Positions 7,707 to 15,390 of a stretch of 37,912 nt of DNA are shown here, piece by piece. The translations under genes were made by a program, and so were the position numbers. The number at the start of each line of letters is the position of its first letter. Position 1 is the first letter of the stretch. The notes beneath the pieces were generated by a model, which was not told where the DNA came from, ran no database searches, and worked only from the letters and a program-made list of their open reading frames with translations. This stretch comes from Bacillota bacterium (GTDB lineage: Bacteria; Bacillota; Clostridia; Oscillospirales; Ruminococcaceae). The stretch lies in contig JAEWWW010000087.1 in the NCBI GenBank assembly GCA_023396215.1, forward strand, positions 1-37,912. Reading direction: 5' to 3'.

Positions 7707-7735
7707 CAAAGCACCGGGCATAGACGGCCCGGTGC
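7707..7735 (-). terminator. Perfect 9-bp stem, likely minus-strand terminator
   Basis: GCACCGGGC (7711-7719) pairs with GCCCGGTGC (7727-7735); on the minus strand it is followed by TTTGTTG. It is a second hairpin downstream of the 68-residue gene. Confidence 0.5.
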
Positions 7736-7803
7736 AAAAGCAGTGTGGACGCCCCCGCTTGGGGGAGTGTGAAGACAGGCCGAACCCTGCCCTTCAAAGG
7801 GGA

Positions 7804-7834
7804 GCAATAAAAAGAGGCGGCCCGCACACCGCCT
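7804..7834 (-). terminator. Terminator of the 68-residue gene
   Basis: AGGCGG (7815-7820) pairs with CCGCCT (7829-7834); on the minus strand the stem is followed by CTTTTTATT. It begins 4 bases after the stop codon of the small gene. Confidence 0.75.
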
Positions 7835-7838
7835 GATT

Positions 7839-8045
7839 TTATCGAGTTGCAAGAACTGTTTGCCGGGCTTGTCCGGCGTCTTCGACCGGGGCGTTGCAGG
7901 TGCGCTCTATGTATGCCTGTTCTGCCTGCTGTTGCAGCGCCCCAAGCCTGATCATGATAGATTGCAGCTCGTTTGTGATGCTGCCGATACCGTGGAATAA
8001 GATTAAATATTCCTTCGACAGCTCGTCGGGTGAAAGGGTGTGCAT
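7839..8045 (-). CDS. 68-residue hypothetical protein
   Basis: A short ORF starting MHTLSPDELSKEYLILFHGI, chosen over a longer 95-codon frame because ATG 8043-8045 carries a clean AAAGGAG site 7 bases upstream. The middle (about residues 12-48, hydrophobic then Gln-rich) is likely helical: GIGSITNELQSIMIRLGALQQQAEQAY has heptad-like spacing suggestive of a coiled coil. There are no transmembrane segments and one cysteine. It is followed directly by a terminator and lies downstream of adenosine deaminase on the same strand. I do not recognise a family. Its good ribosome binding site and own terminator support a real gene. Confidence 0.65.
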   Translation of the reverse strand: MHTLSPDELSKEYLILFHGIGSITNELQSIMIRLGALQQQAEQAYIERTCNAPVEDAGQARQTVLATR

Positions 8046-8148
8046 TTGTTTCGCTCCTTTTAAATGCTTAATCTCGGGAAAATAACCCTTTGCAGTGTAG
8101 CACCATAGAAAGGAAAATTTTGTCAAAATTTGTAATTAATAAAAATAT

Positions 8149-9183
8149 TTACGGGGGTTCTGCCAAACTCAGGAATGAAAGCTCCTGTTCCACCTGTGCG
8201 GTAAGGGCGGATTTCTCGTTTTGGGGCAGAAAAGCGGTGGCAAGGCTGTTGCGCACCACCTGCACAAGCTGGGCGGGAGTAAAGGCAAACCGCTCGGCCA
8301 GAATGGTGTATTCCCGGGTGGAGGTGGTACCCGATACGGTGCGGTTGTCGGTGTTGACCGAAACCATCAGGCCGGCGGCCAGATAGTCGGCCACCGGGTA
8401 CTGCTGCCAGCCGGCCACCGCCCGGGTCTGGATGTTGCTGGTGGGGCACATCTCAATGCCGATGCCCTCCTGCCGCACCAGCTCCAGCAGGGCGGGGTCA
8501 TCCCGCAGGCTGGTGCCGTGGCCGATGCGGGCCGCGCCCAGCGACACCGCGTCGCCAATGTTGGAGGCGGGGCCGTTTTCCCCCGCGTGGATGGTAAAGG
8601 CCAGCCCCCGCGCCGCAGCCTGCTCAAACAGCAGCCGCTGGGTCATGGGCGGGTAGTTTTTTTCGTCGCCTGCGATATCCACCGCCACCACCCCCTGCGG
8701 TGCAAAGGCGGCAGCCAGCTCGATGAGGGCGAGGTTGTGCTGCACCGGCTCGTGTCGCATGCCAATGAGAATGGCCCGGGCGATGGTTCCGGTGGCCTGC
8801 TGCCCCTCGGCCAGCCCCAGGCAGACGGCCTCGGTTGCCTGCGACAGGGTAAGCCCCCGGCCCAGATGCAGCCGCGGGGCGAAGCGCACCTCAATATACC
8901 GCACCTGCTCGGCGGCGGCCTGCGCCACAAGGTCGTGGGCGGCCTGCCGCAGGGCCTGCGCGGTTTGCAGGTAGGGCAGTACGAAATCAAAGCGGGCCAG
9001 ATAATCCAGCAGGTCGCGGCAATGGTCGCCCGCCTGCATATGGGCCAGCAGTGCCGCCTCGCCCCCCGGCGGCAACGGCAGGTTCTGCTGCCGGGCAAGC
9101 CGGCTCAGGGTTTCGGGGGTGATGCTGCCGTCAAGGTGGCAGTGCAGGTCAAGCTTGGGCATGCGGGTTATCAGCTGCTGCAT
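8149..9183 (-). CDS. add: Adenosine deaminase
   Basis: Zinc-dependent cytosolic enzyme that turns adenosine (or deoxyadenosine) into inosine for purine salvage. The 344 residues carry the family motifs in order: KLDLHCHLDGSI (HxH zinc ligands), VRYIEVRFAP, the zinc histidine and catalytic glutamate in FTIHAGENG, IGHGTSL, and SVNTDN, where the aspartate binds zinc. The frame is open further upstream, but ATG 9181-9183 has a very strong GGAGGAGGA site and begins MQQLITRMPK just before the first motif. Some paralogues deaminate adenine or other purine-like compounds, so nucleoside specificity is inferred. The GerMN lipoprotein lies 112 bases upstream on the same strand. Confidence 0.93.
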   Translation of the reverse strand: MQQLITRMPKLDLHCHLDGSITPETLSRLARQQNLPLPPGGEAALLAHMQAGDHCRDLLDYLARFDFVLPYLQTAQALRQAAHDLVAQAAAEQVRYIEVRFAPRLHLGRGLTLSQATEAVCLGLAEGQQATGTIARAILIGMRHEPVQHNLALIELAAAFAPQGVVAVDIAGDEKNYPPMTQRLLFEQAAARGLAFTIHAGENGPASNIGDAVSLGAARIGHGTSLRDDPALLELVRQEGIGIEMCPTSNIQTRAVAGWQQYPVADYLAAGLMVSVNTDNRTVSGTTSTREYTILAERFAFTPAQLVQVVRNSLATAFLPQNEKSALTAQVEQELSFLSLAEPP

Positions 9184-9294
9184 GGTGGGTTCCTCCTCCG
9201 GGCTTGGCCGCGCGGCGCGCTTACAGCGCGAAACCCTGCGGGCCGCCTGCTGGTGTCGTTGCACCGAGGGTCTGGGGCCTGCTTGCAGGCTGTA

Positions 9295-9858
9295 TCAGCC
9301 CTGCGGTGGAATATATTCTTCCTCGCTGGTGAAGCTTAAATGGCCGGATTCATAGGGCTTGCCGTCGATTAAAAATTTCAGGTTTTCAATCCCTCTGACG
9401 TTGCGGATAAAGGTGGCCCCCACGCTGGCCAGCATGTTGGTTTCCAGCGTACTGCCCACCGCGATGGCCGGGGCGCTTTCGGCCTTGAAATCCACCATCA
9501 GCGTGTGGTTTTCCTGGGTCAGGCTGTTGACCGCCAAAATACCTATCCCATCGGGGCCGAAGCTTTCGTTCTGAAAATATTCGGTATCCGCATACTGCTG
9601 CCGCAGCAAATCGAGGATGTCGTAAAGGTCGATATCGGGGCTGGGCAGTTCCAGCTCAATATGGTTATAGCGCTTCTCGTCGGTAAAGATAAAGAGGGTG
9701 AGGCGATTGCTGTCAAAGAGGAAGGAGGGCTTTTGCGGGGTGTCCTTTGAGGATTCGGGCAGGGCGGACGAGGAAGGGGTATCGGGCGCCTGCTTTTGGC
9801 AGCCCGCCGATACAATCAGCACCAGCGCCGCCAACAGGCAGAGCAGTTGTTTTTTCAC
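9295..9858 (-). CDS. GerMN-domain lipoprotein
   Basis: A 187-residue secreted lipoprotein. The first 20 residues are a type II signal peptide with lipobox VSAGC, so the mature N-terminal cysteine is lipid-anchored to the outer face of the membrane. A Ser/Pro-rich linker follows, then a domain from ~45 with the GerMN pattern LTLFIFTDEKRYNHIELELP, DILDLLRQQYA and VRGIENLKFLIDGKPYESGHLSF. GerM proteins act in sporulation and germination; other GerMN lipoproteins have envelope roles. The start is GTG (9856-9858) after AAAGGAGG. A promoter is visible upstream. The domain assignment is by pattern and fairly secure; a sporulation role is inferred. Confidence 0.8.
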   Translation of the reverse strand: MKKQLLCLLAALVLIVSAGCQKQAPDTPSSSALPESSKDTPQKPSFLFDSNRLTLFIFTDEKRYNHIELELPSPDIDLYDILDLLRQQYADTEYFQNESFGPDGIGILAVNSLTQENHTLMVDFKAESAPAIAVGSTLETNMLASVGATFIRNVRGIENLKFLIDGKPYESGHLSFTSEEEYIPPQG

Positions 9859-9898
9859 TGGTATAACCTCCTTTCCAGAGACATCATACTGCTTTAAG

Positions 9899-9925
9899 AG
9901 TATAGGATATGCAGACGGCTGTCAA
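9899..9925 (-). promoter_or_regulatory. Candidate promoter of the GerMN lipoprotein
   Basis: A consensus TTGACA (9920-9925) and TATACT (9899-9904) are present on the minus strand, but the spacer is only 15 bases, which should lower strength. Confidence 0.5.
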
Positions 9926-9979
9926 TTATAATCGGCAGGCCGAAGAAAGGGCGGCAGGGGCGGTTTTGCGTTCTTTTAT

Positions 9980-10009
9980 TTGACCACCGCCCGGGAAAAA
10001 TGCTACTAT
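9980..10009 (+). promoter_or_regulatory. Candidate promoter of cls
   Basis: TTGACC (9980-9985), an 18-base spacer and TACTAT (10004-10009), about 50 bases upstream of the cls ATG and divergent from the lipoprotein promoter. Confidence 0.55.
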
Positions 10010-10058
10010 TTAGAAAATATCCCGATTTTCATCATATATTTGCTGAACAGGAGGCATT

Positions 10059-11597
10059 ATGCGGAAAAAATTTATTCACCGTGTTTTTAGCCGCACCACC
10101 ATTGTAGCAACGCTGATACTTCTGCAGATTGCTGTCCTTACCTTTGCCATCTGGCAGCTGAGCAGCTACTTTGTGTATGTCTATGCGGCCTTTGAGGTGC
10201 TCAGCCTTGTGGTGGTCGTATGGATGGTGGGGCATAAGGACAACCCCTCCTACAAGCTGGCATGGACCATCCCCATTCTGCTTTTCCCGGTGTTTGGGGG
10301 GCTTTTTTACCTGCTTTTTGGGGGCAAAAAGGCAACCGGCACCTTCCGCAGGCGGATGGAAAGGGCCTTTATCAGCTGGGCGCCCAGCCTTGTGCAGGAC
10401 GATAGGGTGATGAAGGAGATCAGCGCAATCGACCGCTCGGCGGCCAATCAGGCGCGGTATCTGGCGGCCTGCTCCACCTACCCGCTGCACAAAAACACCA
10501 TGACCCGCTACCTTTCACCCGGCGAGGTGAAGTTTGAGGCGCTGTGCGAGGAGCTTGAAAAGGCGGAGCACTATATCTTTTTGGAGTACTTCATCATCGG
10601 CGAAGGGGTGATGTGGGGACGGGTGCTGGATATTTTGCGGCGCAAGGCCGCCCAAGGGGTGGATGTCCGGGTGATGTACGACGACGTGGGCTGCTCACAC
10701 ACGCTGCCCTCGGGGTACCACCTTGTCCTGCGCAAAATGGGCATCAAATGCATGGTGTTCAATCCCTTTCGCCCGGTGATGTCGTTGATGCTCAACAACC
10801 GCGACCACCGCAAGATAGCGGTGATTGACGGGCATACCGGCTTCACCGGGGGCATCAACCTTGCCGATGAGTATATCAACGAGTATGAACGTTTTGGCAG
10901 GTGGAAGGATGCTGCCATCATGCTCAAGGGCGAGGCTGTTTGGAACCTGACCATCATGTTTTTGCAGGTCTGGAACTTTATGAGCGGGGTGGAGGAAAAC
11001 TACAGCCGGTTTATGCCTCACGTTCACCACCCGGAGCCCTTTGAAAGCGACGGCTTTGTGCTGCCCTATGGCGACAGCCCGCTGGACGAGGAAAACGTGG
11101 GCGAGAGCGCCTATCTGAATATCATCGGGCGGGCCAAGGATTATATCTATATCAACACCCCCTACCTGATTGTGGATAACGAGCTGGTGACCGCCCTCTG
11201 CCTTGCCGCAAAAAGCGGGGTGGATGTGCGCATTGTGACCCCGGCTATCCCCGATAAATGGTTTGTGCATATGGTGACCCAGGCCTACTACCAGCAGCTG
11301 GTGGAGGCGGGGGTAAAGATATACGAGTTTGTTCCCGGGTTCATCCACTCCAAAACCTTTGTGGCCGACGATGAAATCGGGGTGGTGGGCACCATCAATC
11401 TGGATTACCGCAGCCTTTACCTGCACTTTGAGTGCGCCGTTTGGCTCTACCGCACCCGCTCGGTGATGGAGATTAAAGAGGACTTCCTTGAAACGCTGAC
11501 TCTCTGCCGCCAGATATCGCTGGAGGACTGCACCAACATCGGCTTTTTTAAGCGGATTTTGCGCGGGGTGCTGCGGGCATTCGCCCCGCTGATGTAG
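10059..11597 (+). CDS. cls: Cardiolipin synthase (phospholipase D family)
   Basis: A 512-residue membrane enzyme that joins two phosphatidylglycerols into cardiolipin and glycerol. The N-terminus has hydrophobic segments at about residues 14-35, 38-58 and 66-88 (the PLDc_N region, ending GGLFYLLFGGKK). Two HKD motifs mark the catalytic halves: HRKIAVIDGHTGFTGGIN near residue 249 and HSKTFVADDEIGVVGTINLDYRS near 428. Length fits the usual 480-515. ATG 10059 follows CAGGAGG. The gene is monocistronic, with its own promoter and a hairpin terminator beyond an interval of repeats. Members of the family can also use other head groups, but cardiolipin synthesis is the safest call. Confidence 0.95.
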   Translation: MRKKFIHRVFSRTTIVATLILLQIAVLTFAIWQLSSYFVYVYAAFEVLSLVVVVWMVGHKDNPSYKLAWTIPILLFPVFGGLFYLLFGGKKATGTFRRRMERAFISWAPSLVQDDRVMKEISAIDRSAANQARYLAACSTYPLHKNTMTRYLSPGEVKFEALCEELEKAEHYIFLEYFIIGEGVMWGRVLDILRRKAAQGVDVRVMYDDVGCSHTLPSGYHLVLRKMGIKCMVFNPFRPVMSLMLNNRDHRKIAVIDGHTGFTGGINLADEYINEYERFGRWKDAAIMLKGEAVWNLTIMFLQVWNFMSGVEENYSRFMPHVHHPEPFESDGFVLPYGDSPLDEENVGESAYLNIIGRAKDYIYINTPYLIVDNELVTALCLAAKSGVDVRIVTPAIPDKWFVHMVTQAYYQQLVEAGVKIYEFVPGFIHSKTFVADDEIGVVGTINLDYRSLYLHFECAVWLYRTRSVMEIKEDFLETLTLCRQISLEDCTNIGFFKRILRGVLRAFAPLM

Positions 11598-11618
11598 GTT
11601 TTTGTGACTCGCCGCCGA

Positions 11619-11635
11619 CCTCGCCACGGGTGACA
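11619..11635 (+). repeat. Family 2 repeat, short copy
   Basis: CCTCGCCACGGGTGACA matches 11764-11780 (CCTCGCCACAGGCGACA) at 15 of 17 positions, in direct orientation, on the other side of the family 1 element. Confidence 0.6.
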
Positions 11636-11656
11636 GGGGGAATAAGAAGAATTGGC

Positions 11657-11728
11657 TGTAGGGGCGGATAGCATCTGCCCACGTTCTTTGGCCTAAAACC
11701 ATGCGGGCGGCTGATAGCCGCCCCTACA
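11657..11728. repeat. Family 1 inverted repeat, copy A
   Basis: Perfect 11-base termini TGTAGGGGCGG and CCGCCCCTACA enclose two hairpins: GGGCGGAT/ATCTGCCC (one wobble) and the perfect GGGCGGCT/AGCCGCCC. Related, more decayed copies lie at 22026-22100 and 28282-28374. It resembles a small palindromic intergenic repeat unit rather than a coding element. Confidence 0.75.
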
Positions 11729-11763
11729 ACTATAGCCGCGAAACATCGGCCCGACGATTACCA

Positions 11764-11800
11764 CCTCGCCACAGGCGACACCCTTCCAAGGAGGGAAATT
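11764..11800 (+). repeat. Family 2 repeat, long copy
   Basis: Begins CCTCGCCACAGGCGACA and continues CCCTTCCAAGGAGGGAAAT. The second half matches the reverse complement of 37883-37907 at about 21 of 25 positions. Confidence 0.65.
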
Positions 11801-11819
11801 TGCCCGCCGTTAAAAACAA

Positions 11820-11861
11820 AAAACAGCCCTCGCCCGCGTATCAACGGGTGAGGGCTGTTTT
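11820..11861. terminator. Bidirectional terminator between cls and the MetH-like gene
   Basis: AAAACAGCCCTC-CCCG pairs with CGGG-GAGGGCTGTTTT. On the plus strand it ends GTTTTAT (for cls); on the minus strand it is followed by TTTTTTGTTTTT, ending the ddl-to-MetH-like unit 23 bases after its last stop codon. Confidence 0.85.
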
Positions 11862-11884
11862 ATATGGGCTTAAAAGATGTTGTG

Positions 11885-13006
11885 TTAAACCACCACCGCG
11901 CCGTGGCGCAGCGCAAGGCTATCCAGCAGGCCCCGGTCAAGGGCTGAGCGCGAGTCGATAATCCCCCGGCCATGGTAGTAAAACAGAGCGGCCTCAAGGG
12001 CTTCGGGGCTGTCGGAGAGCAGGGCCAGCGGCAGGTTGGCCAGATGGCTGTTGAGCGACAGGTGGTAGGCGTCGTCGGGGGTTTCGACCAGCACGCAAAT
12101 CACGTCGCAGCCGCTTTCCTCAAGGCCAATCAGCTCCTCCCACATATCCACCCCGCAGGGCAGCGGGGGCGAAAGCTCGAGGTTTTCATCCAGATAAAAA
12201 AGCTCCCGCGCGGTGGCAAGCAGAATAATATCTTGATGATTGATGAGGGGCGGGGAGGAGATATCCTGTTCCAGATGGGCCTTTGCGGCCAGCAGATGGC
12301 TGGAGCCCGCGCCGTAACCCGCGCCGCAGAACGAAACCCCTGCCGCCACAAGCCGCCCCACCAAATCGCCGAACTGTGCGGGGGTCAAAACCTCGTCACG
12401 GTCCTCGGTCAGGCACTCGGGCCGGGCCAGCAGCGGGATGAAGGCGTAGGGGGCAAGCTGCTCCAGCAGCGGCAGCATGGCTTCGCCGGTATCGGGCCGG
12501 GCAATGCCAAAGGCGCCCGCTCCCATGCTTTGCAGAATCAGAAAAACCGCAGACAGCTCTGCGCCGTCCTCCAGCCGCTGGTTTTCGCCGCCCAGGCTGA
12601 CGGTCACCCACAGGGGCAGCCCCCCTTTGCGTGCGCCCAGCAAAGCGGCCCGGGCCTCGGCAAGGGTGGTGAACCCTTCTGCCAGCACCGCCGCGCAGCC
12701 AGCGTTGGCCCACGCGGCTACCAAATTGGCGTAGTGGCTCACCGCTGCGGCAAAGGTGGTTTCGCCAAAGGGCTCAATGGCGTACCCGGCCACTGGCAGG
12801 CAGCCCACCAGAGCGGCTTCTCCCGCCGTTTCTCGTGCATCGGCAACCTGCCGGGCACAGGCGGCGGCAAAGCCCGCCGGTGTTTCATCGGCCTCGGGGC
12901 AGGGCAGACAGAGCGTAGCTGTCACCCTCTCGCCCGGCTCAAAGGTGGAAAGCACCTTGGTCTGCGAAAGCTCCAGCAAAAGCGTAGGTTTAGGTCGGTC
13001 GTCCAT
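11885..13006 (-). CDS. Degenerate homocysteine methyltransferase (MetH-like)
   Basis: A 373-residue protein whose layout follows the first part of B12-dependent methionine synthase. Residues ~60-250 resemble the homocysteine-binding barrel (ALVGCLP, FAAAVSHYANLVAAWANAGCAAVLAEGFTTLAEARAAL, LTPAQFGDLVGRLVAAGVSFCGAGYGAGSSHL). The C-terminal ~110 resemble the end of the pterin-binding domain (ALEAALFYYHGRGIIDSRSALD, HGAVVV). The zinc ligands are gone: the usual GGCCGT block reads GAGYGA and the preceding NC position reads IARP. Catalysis as a methyltransferase is therefore doubtful; a binding or regulatory role is possible. ATG 13004-13006 has AAGGAG 16 bases upstream, rather far; a longer start at 13126 would overlap argS. 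It follows argS by 97 bases as the last gene of its unit. Confidence 0.65.
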   Translation of the reverse strand: MDDRPKPTLLLELSQTKVLSTFEPGERVTATLCLPCPEADETPAGFAAACARQVADARETAGEAALVGCLPVAGYAIEPFGETTFAAAVSHYANLVAAWANAGCAAVLAEGFTTLAEARAALLGARKGGLPLWVTVSLGGENQRLEDGAELSAVFLILQSMGAGAFGIARPDTGEAMLPLLEQLAPYAFIPLLARPECLTEDRDEVLTPAQFGDLVGRLVAAGVSFCGAGYGAGSSHLLAAKAHLEQDISSPPLINHQDIILLATARELFYLDENLELSPPLPCGVDMWEELIGLEESGCDVICVLVETPDDAYHLSLNSHLANLPLALLSDSPEALEAALFYYHGRGIIDSRSALDRGLLDSLALRHGAVVV

Positions 13007-13103
13007 AGCTGCGGTAGTTTCACTCCTTCTATCACAGAAAGCAGGGCGCGGCGGGGCGAAAAGCCCCCGCACAGCCCTTGGGCCACGGGGTGGAAGCAGC
13101 CGG

Positions 13104-14798
13104 TTACATCGCCTCGGGAGAGGCAATTTTCAGCAGCCCCAGCGTGTTGCGCAATACAATGCGGGTAGCCACGCACAGGTTGAGGCGGGCCTGCGAAAGG
13201 GCCTCGTCCTCGCACTTTACACGGCAGTTGTTATAAAACTTGTGGAAGAGGGTGGCGATATCGATGGTATAACGGGTCAGGCGGGCGGGGTCGTAGTTCT
13301 GGGCGGCTTCAATGATTTCGCCCGGCAACTGCCCCAGCCTGCGTATCAGCTCGGTTTCTTCGGGCTGCGCCATCAGCTCCAGCTCGGTGGCGGTGCAGGC
13401 GCGGGGTGCAACCCCTTCGGCAGCCATGTTTTTCAGGATGCTGCAGATGCGGGCATGGGCGTACTGCACGTAATACACCGGGTTTTGGGAGGATTGCTGG
13501 GCCGCCAAATCCAAATCAAAATCCAGCGTGGAGTTGGGCTCCCGCATGTTGAAGAAGAAGCGGGCGGCGTCCACCGGCACCTCCTCAATCAGGTCGGCAA
13601 GGGTGATGGCCTGTCCGGTGCGCTTGCTCATCTTGACCGGCGCGCCCTCGCGCATCAGCCGCACCAGCTGCATCAGCACAATATCCAGCCGCTTGCCCGA
13701 AAGGCCGACGGCGTCCATAGCGCCCTGCAGCCGGGCCACATGGCCGTGGTGGTCGGCGCCCCAGACGTTGATGGCCTTATCGTAGCCGCGCACCGCCAGC
13801 TTGTTGTAGTGGTAGGCGATGTCGGCGGCAAAATAGGTGGGAAAGCCGTTGGCCCGCACCAGCACCTCGTCCTTTTCGCCCCCCATTTCGGTGGCTTTAT
13901 ACCACAAAGCGCCGTCCTTTTCATAGGTCATGCCCCGGTCGGTAAGCGTTTGGAGGGTTTCTTTCAGGCTGCCGTCGTTGTGCAGCCCACTTTCGAGGAA
14001 CCAGTGGTCGTAGGTGATGCGGTAGGCGGCCAAATCGGCCTTCATCCGCTCGATGTTTTTGGGCAGGGCAAAGGCCACCAGCGCATCCCGGCGCGCCTGC
14101 GGGTCGCTCTCGACAAAGCGGTCGCCCTCCTGCGCGGCAAAGGCGGCGGCGTGGTCGCGGATATCCTGACCGTGGTAGCCGTCCTCGGGGAACTCCACCG
14201 CATCCTCACCCCTGAAAATCTGCAGATAGCGGGCCTCCAGCGAAAGCGCGAACCGCTCAATCTGGTTGCCTGCGTCGTTGACATAAAACTCGCGGCTCAC
14301 CTCGTACCCGGCCCAATCCAGCACCGCGGCAAGGCAGTCGCCGATGGCGCCGCCCCGGGCGTTGCCGATGTGCATCGGCCCTGTGGGGTTGGCGGAGACA
14401 AACTCCACCATAATCCGCTTGCCCTGGCCAAAGTCGGAGCGGCCATAGGCTTCGCCGTCCTCCAGAATGCCCTGTACAATGCGGCAAAACCACCGCTTAT
14501 CCACAAAAAGGTTGATAAAGCCGGGCCCGGCAATCTCCCACCGCTCAAAGAAGCTGCCCGCAAGGTCAAGGCGTTCGCAGACGGCCTGCGCAATTTGGCG
14601 GGGGGCCATGCCGAAGGTGCGCGCGCCCACCATGGCAAGGTTGGCCGCGTAATCGCCGTGGCTGGTATCGGCGGGGGTTTCCACCGCAAAATCGGGCAGC
14701 GGCGCATCCTTCAGCGCGCCGTCGGCAATGGCTTTTTGGGCTGCGGCGGTCAGCAGGCTTCTGACCTGGGCAGCGGTTTGTCCTGCAATATTGTTCAT
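13104..14798 (-). CDS. argS: Arginyl-tRNA synthetase
   Basis: Class I synthetase that charges tRNA-Arg with arginine in the cytosol. The 564 residues show the N-terminal arginine-tRNA additional domain (~1-115), the HIGH-type signature NPTGPMHIGNARGGAIGD (HIGN near residue 141), YFAADIAYHYNK, a KMSK-type loop VKMSKRTGQAI near 388, and the C-terminal DALR anticodon-binding region (YVQYAHARICSILKN to the end). Length agrees with the family (550-580). The ATG is preceded by AGAGGA. It sits between DUF1934 (93 bases upstream) and the MetH-like gene. No T-box leader is visible upstream. Confidence 0.97.
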   Translation of the reverse strand: MNNIAGQTAAQVRSLLTAAAQKAIADGALKDAPLPDFAVETPADTSHGDYAANLAMVGARTFGMAPRQIAQAVCERLDLAGSFFERWEIAGPGFINLFVDKRWFCRIVQGILEDGEAYGRSDFGQGKRIMVEFVSANPTGPMHIGNARGGAIGDCLAAVLDWAGYEVSREFYVNDAGNQIERFALSLEARYLQIFRGEDAVEFPEDGYHGQDIRDHAAAFAAQEGDRFVESDPQARRDALVAFALPKNIERMKADLAAYRITYDHWFLESGLHNDGSLKETLQTLTDRGMTYEKDGALWYKATEMGGEKDEVLVRANGFPTYFAADIAYHYNKLAVRGYDKAINVWGADHHGHVARLQGAMDAVGLSGKRLDIVLMQLVRLMREGAPVKMSKRTGQAITLADLIEEVPVDAARFFFNMREPNSTLDFDLDLAAQQSSQNPVYYVQYAHARICSILKNMAAEGVAPRACTATELELMAQPEETELIRRLGQLPGEIIEAAQNYDPARLTRYTIDIATLFHKFYNNCRVKCEDEALSQARLNLCVATRIVLRNTLGLLKIASPEAM

Positions 14799-14891
14799 TC
14801 TTGTTGTTCCTCTAAATTTTTTATTTCTGCTCCCCGCTTTGGGCCGGGGAGGAAAATATGAGCAAGCATGGCTGAAAGAGCCATAAAGGCG

Positions 14892-15323
14892 TTAGCTTTC
14901 GGCGGGCTCTTTTACGTTGATATAGACCTCGTTTTCACTGGTCAGGCTGGCGTTGACATCCAGCGAGTATTTAAACTCGATGTCGCCACCCTGGTCGGTA
15001 AGGGAGGAAACAATGCTGTCCCCCAGCACCCCGATGGTGAAGCTGCCGTGGCCGGTGTCGTAGTTGCACTGGTGGCGCACCCCCCGCTCAATAATTAACT
15101 GGGAGCGCAGGCTGCCCGAGCGGGACATGGTGACCCGCTGGTTTTCATCCACCCGCAGGGTGGTTTTGGAACCCTCGTAGCCGGTGGCTTCCGACTCGTC
15201 GTAGGAGATATAATAGCTGCCGTTTCTGCGGTAAAAACGACCCATGGTGAACAGCTCCACCACATCGTTGTCGCCGTCCGCCCGCTGAATTCCCTTAATG
15301 GTAATCAACACGTCTTTTTTCAT
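14892..15323 (-). CDS. DUF1934 (YwiB-type) beta-barrel protein
   Basis: A 143-residue protein matching the DUF1934 pattern, a lipocalin-like small barrel of unknown ligand: KKDVLITIKGIQ, VVELFTMGRFYRRNGSYYISYDESEATGYEGSKTTLRV, GVRHQCNYDTGHGSFTIGVLG, EFKYSLDVNASLTSENEVYINV. Three starts are possible (GTG 15332, ATG 15329, ATG 15323); AGGAG at 15332-15336 is 8 bases from ATG 15323 and too close to the others, so the last is chosen. The location directly upstream of argS repeats the ywiB-argS neighbourhood of Bacillus, but the functional link is unknown. Confidence 0.88.
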   Translation of the reverse strand: MKKDVLITIKGIQRADGDNDVVELFTMGRFYRRNGSYYISYDESEATGYEGSKTTLRVDENQRVTMSRSGSLRSQLIIERGVRHQCNYDTGHGSFTIGVLGDSIVSSLTDQGGDIEFKYSLDVNASLTSENEVYINVKEPAES

Positions 15324-15390
15324 TTTCATCACTCCTGTTTTGCCGCCATCGGCGGCAGCGGGGAATATCTCTATCTGTGCAGCGCTGCTG

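Larger units (their letters stand above)
11598..11819. other. Repeat-filled intergenic interval
   Basis: No gene. It holds the family 1 inverted repeat (11657-11728) nested between two direct copies of a 17-base motif (family 2, 11619-11635 and 11764-11780), followed by the family 2 tail CCAAGGAGGGAAAT. The layout looks like one repeat inserted into or between others. Confidence 0.7.

Noticed and set aside
7740..7803. Further copy of repeat family 2 near the 68-residue gene
   Set aside because: Only short GGGGAG/CTTC words are shared; no extended alignment to 11764-11800.
14820..14851. Terminator between DUF1934 and argS
   Set aside because: CTCCCCG/CGGGGAG forms a hairpin but no T run follows on the minus strand; the genes are more likely co-transcribed.
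12756..14861. A 701-codon open frame on the plus strand opposite argS
   Set aside because: It is the antisense shadow of argS and the MetH-like gene in G+C-rich DNA; it is Gly/His/Gln-rich with no ribosome binding site or family motif.
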